Assembly: GCA_947184155.2 (NCBI GenBank)
Contig: CAMXCT020000324.1
Coordinates: 224,501-288,500 of the forward strand
Direction of reading: 5' to 3'
Source: Cladocopium goreaui
Taxonomy: Eukaryota > Sar > Dinophyceae > Suessiales > Symbiodiniaceae
DNA: 64,000 bases
The position numbers and the translations under genes were made by a program. The notes under the pieces were generated by a model. The model was given only the letters and a program-made list of their open reading frames with translations, did no database searches and had not been told where the DNA came from. Positions within the stretch are counted from its first letter, which is position 1. Each line of letters begins with the position of its first letter. This document shows positions 11,901-24,400 of this stretch, in pieces.

Positions 11901-14900
11901 GAGCTTGGGAGTCGGTGGAAGTGCCGGATCTGGCAGGATTGGTGGATAGCATCCATCGTGAACATTGGGGATGGAAGAAACTATGGGAGCAGGAGCTTTC
12001 GCGAGAAGCGGTGGGCGCTGAGACTGGCTTTGTCCATGGCCAGTGGTTGCAGTACTTGGAGGGTCAGGTGAAGAGCCTTGAGGTGGAGCTGGCACTGGTG
12101 AGTGGATCGACCTTGAAACAGGAGGCCGTGGAGTGCAAACTAGCAGCCCTCTCCAAGGATGTGGATGGTGTCTTGGAGGAACCTCTTGGTCCAGATCCAC
12201 CTGATCAGGCTCGAGCTGTACTGCAAACCTACACGGTGTCGTTGACTGAGGTCAAGAAGGACATCAACCTATGGAAGGAGCCTTTGCAGGCAGAAATGGA
12301 GGCCTTGGTGAGCTCTGGCACGATTCGCCGTGTGAGGGTGGATCAGTTGGTGGATGAACCTGGTTATGACAGGATGGAAGTGGCCCCGGCGAAGATTGTC
12401 CCGACGATCAAGTCGCCCTCAGGAAAAAGGAAGGCGAGAATCGTCATTTGCGGGAACATGGCGCACCCAGCTGGGCATGTGAAGCCTTCCCAACTTCCTG
12501 ATGGTGGAGGGCATGGTTGTCATCGACCCCGTGGAGTGGCCTCGCCGGCAGTGCAGAGCCCTGGAGATGGAAAAGACCCAAATGGGGGTGGAGTCGGAAA
12601 ACCCGGAGGTGATGGACCGGCTGCAGCGACAGACCTATATGCCGGTGGGGTTGACTCTACGGCTTTGCGGTGCGTCCTGAGGAAGGCGGCAGGGGCTTCT
12701 TGGTCTTTGGCATCAACGGATGTGAGAGGGGCATTCCTATTGGCTCCCAGATCACAGACCCGACGGCAGCTCTTGGTTGTGGAGCCTCCGAGATTATTGA
12801 CCGCAACTGGCTTAATCCCTGCGGAGGAACGTTGGATCTGTGATGGTGCCATGTATGGTTTAGACACCTCCCCAGCAGATTGGGCATCCTTTAGAGATCA
12901 CCGCATGTCGTCCTTCCGATGGGAAACTCCAACTCATAGGTGCCACTTGTCAAGGTCGCCAGAACCCAACATTTGGTCAATCATGGGGGTCTGCAAGAAG
13001 AAGCACCCGGAGCCGGTCCTCAACGATGATGCACATGCGGATCCACTTGGCTTTCTCATTGTCTATGTGGATGACATCCTTTGTGTTGGACCCCACCCGG
13101 TGGTGGAGGCTTCCTTGGGCCGGATTCGAGATGAGTGGACGTGCTCAGAGGTTGAGTGGGTCAATAGTACCAAGTGGCTGAAGTTCTGTGGGATGCAGCT
13201 CAGGTGGCAGGGAGATTCGTTGCTCTTGGGTCAGCCTGACTTTGCCCGTGAGCTTCTCGAACGACATGGTCCGGTTCCTGGTCGCCAAGTTCCACTTCCA
13301 AAGATCGACATGGTCCCGGATGTGGAGGAAAACATTGACCCTGCGGATGTCCGCAAGTGCCAGCAGTTGCTGGGAGAACTCCTTTGGTTGAGTGGTCGAA
13401 CTCGACCCGACCTTGCCTTCGCTGTCTCGACGTTGAGTGGTTGGGTGACCAAGTGCCCCAAGAAAGTTCAGGAGCTGGGACGCTACTTGCTGGGCTACCT
13501 GCAGGAGACTTGGGAGTTTGTCTTGGTCTACAAGAGCTGCTTGACAGATCAGGGGGAGCCGACCGATGAGCTGATGAAGCTGACTCTGCTGTCGGATGCT
13601 TCACACGCTCCACAAGGACTTCGTGGTTGCCAAGGCATACTGGCTTTGTGGGGTGGCGCTCTGGTCCAGTGGGAGAGCAAAAGGCAGCCCTTTGCTGCTC
13701 TGAGCAGTACAGAGGCCGAACTCATCGGCTATGTGGATGCGCTGACGATGGGCGAGTCGCTGCAAGTCATCTTGAACATCCTGGAGCACAACGCCCTGGT
13801 TGATGATGGCCAGTTTGAGATCCGAGGTGACAACCTGTCGGGGATCCAACTACTGCTGGCGCCTGATGGCCCCTGGCGTACCCGCCACTTGAGGCTGAGG
13901 AGTTTCGTGCTGCGAGAGCGACTTGCTTCTCGCGAGTGGCATGTGGAACATGTCCCTGGAGCAGAATTGGCTGCTGACCTGCTGACGAAGCCTGTGGTGC
14001 TGCTGAATCACTGGGAGTCTTTCCGTAGGACCTTAGGTTTGATCAAGTTTTCCATGCCGGATGAAACATCACGGCTTTGTCGCCTGGCTGAGGCAGTAGT
14101 TGCACTTGGAGGATTGGTGCTCCAAAACGGAGCCAGCCAACTTGTGAAAACCGCTGGAGCTGTTAGTTTGTCGGCTCTGACGGCTTGGATGTGTTGTCAT
14201 GAAGGGCTGGCATCTATGGCTAACATGAAGAAGGAAAACAGTGAACCAAGACCAGCACAAGAACATCACAAGAGGCCTAGGGGACATGAACCAGGCCCAA
14301 CTGAACTAGCATTGGTGACTATGCTACGCACTGTAGCCTCATAGGCTCCCCGGCCGTCACTCCTCGTCTCTGTGTGTTGGGCGGGCACGCCATGGCTGGA
14401 GAAGTTCCCCAAGGGCCTTGGAACAGCGTGGAGTTCCAGGGCATGCCAACTGGGAACTCAGACCGCTGGAGGTCCCTGGTGGGCGGATGGTACTGCCGAG
14501 TCCATGGTGGACTGAGGTCAAGGCTGTTCCATCCGGTGCATACCTCAACGCCGGTCCGGCCAGAGGACCTGGAAGCTGAGCGGGTCACAGTGGTGTGGCA
14601 TTGTCCTGGGGGACGCCCTTGGACCAGGATGATCCACCAGGATTTTTGGAGTCTTGGTGGCCAACCCATTCCTGGTGTGGAGCAGTGGAAGGGGTACACT
14701 TTCTTCCGGGTGCGAGAAGGGAACCAGTCAGGTGGCAACAGCTCTGGTCTTCCCCGGATTCGACCGGACATTGTGGTCTGGGGTGATGAGGACCCGCTGC
14801 CACCGATGGCCAAGCAGGGTGGAATGTCAAGTGCCTATCCACCTCCTGGAGCTGGAGCTGGAGCTGGTGCTACGCCGGCGCCGAAGGCTGATGGGTACCG

Positions 14901-17900
14901 CCAGCCGACGCCTAAGACCGGCAGGTACCAAGCTCCGACAGGGGCGAGCGGTGACCTTCCTCGTGGCCGTCCTGGACCTGGACATCGTGGAAAAGCAGCT
15001 ATGGGGATTGGTGCTGGACCCATCAGTCCTGTTGAAGAAGGACGCATGACGGCAGCTGGCCGCACCACTATGGGGGCAGGACCTATGGGAACTATTCCAA
15101 GTGAGGATGAGTACACCCTGGTTTCCGATGGAGATTCCAACCGTGGTGCAACACCTGACAACGAGGAAGAGGACATGTGAGTGTCGGGCTTTAGCCTTGG
15201 GACCCAGCGAAGACTGGGCCCTTTTTGGCCTTTTTGGGCTGCCACCGAAATGCTGCTCACGTAGCATAGGGGAGTGTGGTGGCATTTTTAGAGTTTCAGA
15301 TGACACGCATAAATCAAGAAGTGCCAGTACAGGCAGGTGAGGTCATAAGCCTTTGGACCTGATCAGGCATGGCCCCTGCGCAAGGATAACATACACTGAT
15401 GCATTCATGGCTCAAGAAAAAGGGTTGCCGCTGCGGTGCCCTTGCCTTTTTGCCCGTTTTTAGGGTTCGCAGTTTAGATATGTTGAGTGTCTTTGTAGTT
15501 TGGGCTTCGGCGGGCGCAGCAGCTGATTGTGAAACCTCTGGTCTTTGCTAAGACATCAGCATCTTTGTATAAACAGATCTTGGGATTTTGCAATGAGATC
15601 TAATCAGAATCCCATGAAGGGCTTTTAAATCGAGGAGAAGGTCCTTTGGTTGACAGAGGTCTTCAAAGGATCTTGTAAAGAGAGTTTGCATATAGATGAA
15701 CCTTCGAAAGGCCTTCAAATACCCTGAGCAGTGGACAGAGTTTTCCTGTATAGAGACCAAAAATGAGCAAGGTGATTTTCCAAGGAGATCCTATCACGAA
15801 AAAATATCATCAAGAGATCTTAGTATTGTTCCGAAGGAGAGGTTGCAAGATCTGAAGAGCTTGAACGAAGAGGTCTTGAACATCTTTTACAAAGAATTTA
15901 TTGTAGAGAGATCTTGCATTCTGCCCATCAAACCTGCGTCTGAGAGTTCGGTCTCCTTTCAACTTAAATCCTTCTGGAAGGCTTTATTTGATTTTGTTCC
16001 ATCCTAGGCAAAGATTTCAAGTCTAAGTGACCTGACTGTTTTTGGAACATTCCAAACAAAGGTTCCACAAAAACGGAGCTTTGCTCCTTGATGCAGATTG
16101 CTACAATTTGCCACTTCTATTTATGCTTCTTGGTGCTGCCCGTTGAGGATGCTTTGACTGACGGCGTGCCTATGGTGATCTTTTCTGGCCAAGTGCCAAC
16201 TGGTGCCATGGGAACTGATGCATTCCAGGAGTGGACGGGTGACTGGTGTTGGAAGAGCGCATACAGACTGCTGATTCATGTCTGTCGGAGCATGGGATGG
16301 GTCATTGACTTTCTACGCTGGAGGCTCAAGAAATTGCAGAAAGTATGGACACAACGGCACAACCAGCAATAACAAATGCCACACGGATACATGAGCATCC
16401 ACGCTGTATCGAACACCTTTTATCGAAAGCAGGGGAGCAACAACTCTTGGTTCGTCATGGTCTTCCACGATAGAATTCCGCAACCTAATCTATGCATGGC
16501 TTTGCCGCATGAGACAAGCGCTGGTGTTAGCGCTGCTCCATGGGTTGGAGCTCTCAGTGAACTGTCCAAGAAGAAGTCAAAACTTCAAGAATTAATTTCC
16601 AGGACAGCCAGACCTTTCGACGGACTGTATGCCATGGTGTAAACCACGTGGTTCAAGGAGTTCAACTAGGAAGACTCCAAAGAATTGTTTTTGAGGTGGA
16701 CAGCAGATGCTTGGGGAGAAGGCTGAATGAGAGACCCCAGTCTGCTTCTTTTGACATTTGGAGTGTCATGTAGTGTCGCAATGTCAACCCAGATGCAGAA
16801 CTGAAAGCACTTGCTAGATCTTGCCAATCAGGCCAGCATGCAAGTGACAAGGATTTCAATGCTCTGGTGGATCCACACAATGTGCCCGATCAGACGTGGC
16901 CAGCTACGACAGCTGAGGATTGATTTGAAGAACATGTTTCAACAATCTTTTGTACACACGCTTGAAACATCTCCAAACAGCTTCAACATGTCTTGCGTTG
17001 GTCACCATTTGGTCTTGAACATATTCTCTGCAGGACAGTCACAAGGCCACCTGGTCATCGTGTGCTTCTTTTGTGTTCGTAAGCAATCCCAGTGAAGCTT
17101 CCATGAGGCGTGGCCAATGGGCCGCCAACCAGAGCTCCTTGCTGCATGGCCAGCCGGGTGCCAAGCAGATGCGGTAAGATACGTCCTTTTGGCGCCTTTT
17201 GGGTCCAGGGTTAGTGTCCTTCGGGATCCTTTGGGGTCGTTTGGGGTCGTTTTGTCACTTGAAATATTTGAGACCTTAGGTCCGAGATGGAAAGATTGCC
17301 ATGTGCTGGCAGTCACAAGTCACTCGGACCAGCATTGTCTTCCCAGCATTACCACGTCACCAAACTGACCAAGCTTATTCTGCCAGGTCTTGAAGGACAT
17401 TCAAGATGGTTGGCCAGGACAGCCTAAGCCTTGAGAAGCAAGAACCATCCAATGGTTGAACTGCGGAAGCTCACAGCACCAAATGCGCCTGAGGTGTGTT
17501 GGCCTTGCGGTAGTACAAGCACCAACGGTTGAGAAGTGTCGCATCTCGTGCACAAATCAGCCAAGGTGCCAAACCGTTTACTGTACAAACTTGATCTGGA
17601 TTGAATAGGGCTTAGGAATGCTTGGAAGTGGAACAACACATGCCAAGTGAAGGAAGCCTCTGGTTGTCTCTCGCACATTGAGCCTTGAACTACGTCAAGA
17701 AAAAGTCAAAGCAGGTACGGTAGTTCCATGTATATCTATAATATAGCGACGGACTTAAACTTAGAACCAAAATATAACTGAGCAAAAAAATCCCTTACTT
17801 AGAACCTTTATGCTTAGAACCCACAAACCTTTACTTAGAACACCTATGCTTAGAACCAAACAATAATACACAAGTAATCACACATATAATATACATCAAA

Positions 17901-18426
17901 GATCTGAAATACCTCCTTGCAGAAACGTATACTTAGAACCCCTAGGCCCTATACCTATACATATCTAAAATAATATGGATATATACATGAAAGAGTCCGT
18001 CGCTATATATTTATATATACAGATTCATTCCTCCTTGAAGAAACGTATACTTAAGCCCCTAGGCCCTATACCTATAAATATCTGAAATAATATGTGTATA
18101 TCTCGTGGTTCTATCTCGTGGGTGGCGAGGTTCTATCTCGTGAGTGGCGAAGGCATTCAAACTATCGATTTTCTGATTCTAACTCGTGAGGTTGGATTTT
18201 CGCCAACTTTTCTAAAACGTGGTTCTAACCTTGTGTCTGCAACTATATATATATATATACATACATGGTGCCGCAGATATCAACAGTAGGGGTGGTGATT
18301 GATTCCGGGATTTCCGGGAATTGATAGGCGGTCTTGTGCGAGGCAGCAGAAACTTCTATTGGGAAGTAGTTTTGGATGACTGGTGGTGGCTGCTGGTGCT
18401 GCTGGTCTTTCTACTGCTGTTGCTTG

Positions 18427-18467
<41 letters not shown>

Positions 18468-21400
18468 CTGGTGACGCTGGTGTTGGTGCTGGTGCTGCCA
18501 GTGACCACTTTTGGAAGACAGTGGCCTGTGGCAGGTTTCTGTATCAGAGGTTTTTAAAATAGAGTTTTGGCTCTATCTGTTTCTCAACCTCTTACCCAAA
18601 GGCATGGATGGATTGGTAAATTTCACGTTCTATGCATCTCTCAGCATTCTTATTCACTAACTTGAGCAGGTGTCCAGTGTGGCAGTTCAACCCTGGACAA
18701 ATTGAAGGTGGTTGCTGGCAAGGGCAGGCATGGCTGGAATGCTACTTTACCAAAATATCAGATTGTTCAATTCATTTGCCAGGGCTATCATTGCAACAAG
18801 CGGAATGGCTTCTCCACAGTGCAATTCTCTGGAGGGTGGAGAGCCAAGTAAAGCGACAGCCGAATCAATCCAAATCATACATCACATTGCTCCGACAATC
18901 TCTTACCCCAGACTGATCCAGTTTATGATCCAGCCACCAAGGCAGCGTATCCAGCATGGCAGTGTCAGGGTCGTTTGCTCAGAGCATGTTGCATGTTGAC
19001 CGGAGTTAAAAAGAGTCCTCCAAAAGAAAAGCAGGTTGCCAAACAGAGTCGCAGAAGTTTGACTTGTACAGAGGTGCATGAGCTTTGCAGCTGAGTTATC
19101 CATTGTGCAAAGCTTCGTGGATTGAGGTGGTGAAGCAAATGGCTGGCATTGAAGTGCACAACCTTCGACTGATTGGGAAACTCAGCGACTCAGACCAGAG
19201 GGGCGATATCGCCAGATGCAGGCTTTGCGCATCTTTGCGCATCTTTGCGCTCAACTTGTTGAGTCATTGAGTCACCCTTTTCAACTCCTTTTCACATGAT
19301 GCTGGGAAGCTCGCTTCAGTGATGCAGGGAACTTTGCCACTCAGACATCCTATGCCAGTACTGGCAGTGCGCAATCTGAACAAGTGAAAGTGGTGCAATG
19401 GATTGCAATGGTGCAATGGTGCAATGGATTGCAATGGTGCAATCTTAATACTGGGGGCATGGATGTGAGCAGATGCTCCAAGTGCTGTGCATCTCTTTGG
19501 GGCCCAGAGGTACGGAAGAGATGGTTGTCAAGTGGAAGATCCAGCGTGCCCAAGCTTGAATTGTGCTTTTGAATTTGCTAAATGATCAATATTAATATTA
19601 TGTATCTATATATATAATATGACATAGACATATCTAGACTTTGACTTGAAAATCTCTCACAGAAGGTGAAGGTACTACTGCGTCAAGCGACAACTTCTGC
19701 ACCCAGGTACAGCAGCGTGCAGTACCCCCTGACTCTGGAGGGTGGAGCCAGTGTAACGAGTGACTATGCCAAAAGCGTTGTGGCCGGTGAATTTATTCAG
19801 CACTACTGCAACCTAGCTGCATTTGGGCACTGTGTTTGACAGTTTTCTGATGTTTTCTGGATTTCAAAGTTGAATGCACATTTTCGCAGCTTCCCGCGAC
19901 GGGCAGAAGCTGAAGGTCCTCCAAGAAGCCAACAACGTGATCGCACTTCCCTCCGTGTCGGCCTAAACTTCTGACCATTCTGACCATTCTAGTCTGTTTC
20001 TGACCATTCTGAAGATGTTTGAAGATCTTTAGCTGTCTCTAACAATCCGAAGTCCGGAGTCCGGGGGCTCTTGTTTGGCTGAAACTGCTCAATCTCTTCT
20101 CCTGAATTCCAAATACTTTCAGAACGTACCAATGGCCGATTAGTTTTAGAGGCACGGAGAAGCCAGATCCGCTGGGTTACTATGCAAATTGGAGGCAGGA
20201 CAAGATTTGATAAGCTGTGACAAGCTGTGTAGTTCTTGGAAGACCTTCGCTTTTAAGTTTAGGAGCTCTGCGTTGCAAAAGGCAATCAATGTCAGATTCA
20301 AAAGAATTCTTGGTTGCAGGTTTGTGCCATATGCCATTCTGATGTCCCTGTTCATTCTCATGTTTGTCTGCCTGGCCTTTTGCGTTTTGGATCAGAAGGA
20401 GCGATCGAGTGCAAACAGTTGTATTTGTGTCCATTTGGCAGAGCTATGCAAGCCTGGAAGCACCATGGGTTTCACTTTGGAACACTCTGTTGCCGAAGAG
20501 GAGAATGCCTTGCTGTCCGAAGTGCAACACATAGGCCTGAATGGTGGCTGAAACGTTCTGACCTTGCGGTGTGGTCTCAGTGACTGACTCTAACAAGGGA
20601 TCAAGTCACGAAAGCTAGCGGTAGCTAGCTGGAGCTACTCTTGCTTCAGGAGGGGGGGGGGCAGGTCTGAGTCCAACACACTGATTTTTCACTCGAACCC
20701 CCCAAGCTGTTCGGGCATTTTGAAGCAGTCTCGGAAGCAGATGGTCACGGGCTCAAATCCTGCCAGGGCCGTCCCTCTGTAACTCTCTAGTCTTCTTTGG
20801 TTCAGATGTTTTGCGGCTCAAAGCCGAAGATTACATGTTGTTCGGATACAACTCTTGCGCCCTATTCTTCATCAGAGCATGACATTACAAGCTCCCCGGA
20901 GCTTCGATCAATTTGGCCGTGGACCCGATAGAATTCTTTGTGACTCAGATCCACAGTTGAAGCTTTAAACCCCATCAAAAATTACAATCTTGGATGGGGC
21001 CCCAACTTTTTACGGTAACCATCTTCTTTGGTTCAATTGTCTTATGCCTCAAAGCCACAGATTACGTGTTGCTCGGATGGAGCTCTTGCGCAATATGCTT
21101 CACCAGAGCATCAGGCTTGATAGAGTTCTTTCTGACTCAGGTCAACGCTGTGTAGATTTGAGCCCCATCAAAAACTATAATTTTGGATGGGGCCCAAACT
21201 TTATCGCGTACCCATCTTCTTTGGCTCATACGTTCCAAGCTCGCCAGAGTTTCAAACAATCTGGCGGTGGGATCGATAGAATTCTTTGTGACTCAGATCC
21301 ACAGTTGAGGATTTGAGCCCTATCAAAAATTACACTTCTGGATGGGGCCCCAACTTTTTACAGTAACCATGTTCTTTGTTTCACATGTTCTACAAATGAA

Positions 21401-24400
21401 AGCTGAACATTACACCTCTTCTTTGCAACCGTCTTGCCTCCTTCCGACGATCGTCTGACACTTTGGCAGTGAGCTCAATCAAAAGCAGCTCCGGATACAA
21501 TCCTCCCTATCGTTCAATGGCGGTGCCGGCTGCAAAGTCCTAGATCACTTGCACTTATGCCGTGTATGTTTGCAGCTCTATATACCTCCATCGGATGTCA
21601 CCAGACACAGCACGCAACTGCCTTTACATATGAACCTCTCCATTGTGCAGCTCCTGTGCCTGTATATGCATGTCTACCTCTTTGTGTCGATATCGTGTTC
21701 TGATTTTCTTTCTGTGTTTTCTTTCTTCATATATATATATACACACATGTATTTCATATATGCCTATGTCTGTATATTATTTTCTCTATCTCTCTGGCAC
21801 GTTTCTAGCGCACGTGCTCCGCCCCAATTCTTTTCACCGCTGTTCCAGTTTCACTTCACATTGCTGCAGTTTCACTTCACTGCTGCAAAAAAGGTTCCAG
21901 AGACATGCGCATGCTTTCTACTTCCCGGCATGTTTCCAAGTTCAGCTCACCTATTTCCACATTCATGTGACCTTTGGCTTTCGATCACCCCCCCTGGGCC
22001 TCAAGTAGGGTACATTCAGTTCAATCAGACACAAGAAGGCTTGCAAAGAACAGGTCACCAGGCAGCGTCTTACACTTGATCTATATATTTTGTAACATTT
22101 TATATCCAGATTTTGGATGGCTGGAGGAGTTCATTGCGCACGCTTGGTAAAGGGCACAAAATGAACTGATGGAAGTAGGTACTGAAAAGTAGATAAAAGT
22201 AGGCGATTGAACCGATTCGGTTGGCAGATGTCGGCCTTTGACAACTCTCCAGCCTTTATGACATAGGGAAAGTGGCAGGACATCTCCCAGCCACAGTAAA
22301 TTCATGCCAAGCAACCACAGGAATACCGAAGAAGTGCACAAATGTACAGAACCACTGATACCTCCATGTTGTTGGGTCAATTGTGGTTGCGATTGTCCCT
22401 TTGGGAGTTGTCTTTCTCCAATGCCAAACCAAGAAAGGACGGCCATGTTTTTCATATGTTTTTCATGTTTTTTTTGTGCCATTCTGTCATTGTTTTGCCA
22501 GTTTTGCCTCCAGTCTTTGCCTCCCTTGCTGTTTCGAAAGCCTCAAGGCTGCCGAAACCCTTCAATGCTACCCGCCCTGCAACTTGCAGCATCAGCTGAA
22601 AGTGCGGCATGGAAGCTGACAATTAGAACCAATGAAATCCAACTGTTCAATTAACATCGACTTGAGAGCTGTAGCATCCTGTAGCAATCTCAAAGCAATG
22701 CATGCCGCATCTCTACCTTATGATGGTTTTAACAGCTTGCTGTGTTTGTAACAACCAATTGAGTGAGAGGGGAGTTGAGGGTGGGAGCTTCACCTCGGCC
22801 TTGGTGGCCATTTTGGCTCAAGGCTGGGGTGTTTTCATTTCAATGGGCCCAGGGCTAGGTGGGGAAGGCAGCGACGCAGCACCTGGTCCCTTCGGTCAAC
22901 CGACCGAGGATCCGGGTGTGGACCTCCTCCTGTGGGTGCTGGTTAGCACTTACGGGCTGGGGGTCCTGTGTGGCTGGTTCCTCCGTACCTTTTGGGTCCG
23001 GTTTGGGATCGGAAACACCCGAGCCGCAACCTCTCGCGTTGTGGGCCCTTGGGAAGTGCTTACATCCCGGGCTTTGCGCTTTGTGCGCCGTCGACGAGCG
23101 ATCAGCTTGGCCTTCTCCAACCTCAGGGAAAGCTCCTTGCGCCAATCGGTGCAGAGCCGACCCAATCTGAGGAGGAGAGCCACATTGGCTGGTTCCGCAA
23201 CACCAAGGAGCTCTACGAGTTCGGAACTTACTCCTTTGAGGGAGGGTCCTGCCTTGCAACATGGACCCAACCGAAGAGGAGCTCAACAACATGGAGACCA
23301 TTGACGACGTGGCAGACTGGGCCGGTCTTGAGGGCCCTTTGAAAGAGGGTCTCCTCAAAGATCTCGGCACCCCGACGAAACTCAGGGACATTGCATTCAT
23401 CACACGCCCGGTGTGGGACGCAGCACTTGTCCTCCTGAGGGTACCGACAGCACCAGCCAATCCAGGCGACCCACCAGGTCAACGTGAGCCCACACCAGTG
23501 GAGGGCTCGAGGCTGGAAATCTTTCGACGGGTGGTGATGCTCCGGATGCAGATGACGCCCGACACACCGGGGGATCCGGGTATACAACGCCCTGGGGTTG
23601 CTACAACTCCGGCACAGCCCCCGTCCAGTTCACAAGGTTCCCCAACAAGGAAGATCAAACTGTCAGTGGTCATTGACCCAACTCTGGACTCAGAGGTGGT
23701 CCAGTTGGAACAGACCGCTGTCAGTGCAATGTACGCCAAGTACAAAAGCAGGTTCGGTGATCACCCATCGCCGGAGGTTGAGCCGAGCATCGACCAATTG
23801 TCGGCTTTGGCACAACTGTTGAAGGCGAACGCCACGCCATACGCGGACATGTCACTGTGGGGTCCACACGGGCTCAGAACGCTGCGTAAAGCGGTGTTCA
23901 AGAGCTACGTGTTGAATGCGGCATCGGGGGAATGGAGCAAGAAAGAAGCCCCTGGCCCAGAGAGCATCGTCGCCTGGGAAAAGTGTTTCAAAACATACAA
24001 GGTGGCGATGGTGCTCTTGGAGGCTGCGGACCCCGAGAGGCTCGAGGCCTACATGGAACACGTCAAGGAGTTCCACAATCGCTTCGGGCCAGCATGCTGG
24101 GGGATCATATACCGTGCAGACACCCGCATGCGGTCCGAGTACATGGAGAGAATCCGGCGGGCGCTGGACGACGACCCACGGCATGGGTATACACCCGCCA
24201 ACCCTTGGGCTGCCATCTTCGCGGAAGCGGTCCGGGAGCAAGATTTCTGGACAAGGGAAGTGGTGACCCCAAGCACACTGCTCTTGGCCCGCAACAAGTC
24301 CATAGCCTGTGGGCTGAGCTCGGACTCCTCGATCGAGTCGGCCCCAGAGCGGCCATCGCCAAAGAGGAAGAAGTCCTCGAGCCCGAAGCTCAAGAAGAAG

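Larger units (their letters stand above)
5717..15471 (+). mobile_element. Complete Ty1/copia LTR retrotransposon in intron 5 of the acetolactate synthase gene
   Basis: The element is 9755 bp, bounded by 197-bp LTRs that begin TG and end CA, and flanked by the 5-bp target duplication GTTTA (5712-5716 and 15472-15476). The LTRs differ at a single position (T in the left, C in the right, in AGTGYCAGTAC), so insertion is recent. The order is LTR, PBS, gag, protease, methyltransferase-like domain, integrase, RT, RNase H, an extra 3' ORF, a short purine tract and LTR. Integrase before RT defines Ty1/copia. The coding region is broken by one apparent frameshift (about 7440-7500) and two in-frame stops (TAG 8222-8224, TAA 11786-11788), so this copy is probably non-autonomous unless those sites are recoded. 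It lies in the sense direction of the host gene. Confidence 0.95.
16229..22725. other. Intron 6, left part: repeats, no supported gene
   Basis: No coding exon is supported. It contains a 15-bp inverted-repeat element, a CTG microsatellite, short GTGCAATG repeats (about 19390-19440) and a diverged tandem array (20786-21450). A short stretch at 18781-18815 resembles exon 5 but lacks its frame context. Confidence 0.5.

Noticed and set aside
18781-18815. Second copy of acetolactate synthase exon 5 (AIIATSGMASPQ)
   Set aside because: Only a few residues match, the TN motif is lost and the phase does not fit; exons 6 and 7 already join without it.
20189-20551. 120-codon frame with a hydrophobic segment in intron 6
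   Set aside because: No motif, no splice context, and it lies within an intron next to repeats.
20738-20775. tRNA T-arm-like sequence (GGGCTCAAATCCTGCC)
   Set aside because: The stem has only four pairs with a G-T, and no D-arm, anticodon arm or acceptor pairing was found upstream.
22707-22725. 19-bp target-site duplication of the tyrosine-recombinase element
   Set aside because: The right copy is six bases away from the element end and is followed by the same TTTTCT, so a pre-existing 25-bp tandem repeat explains it better; tyrosine recombinases do not normally duplicate targets.
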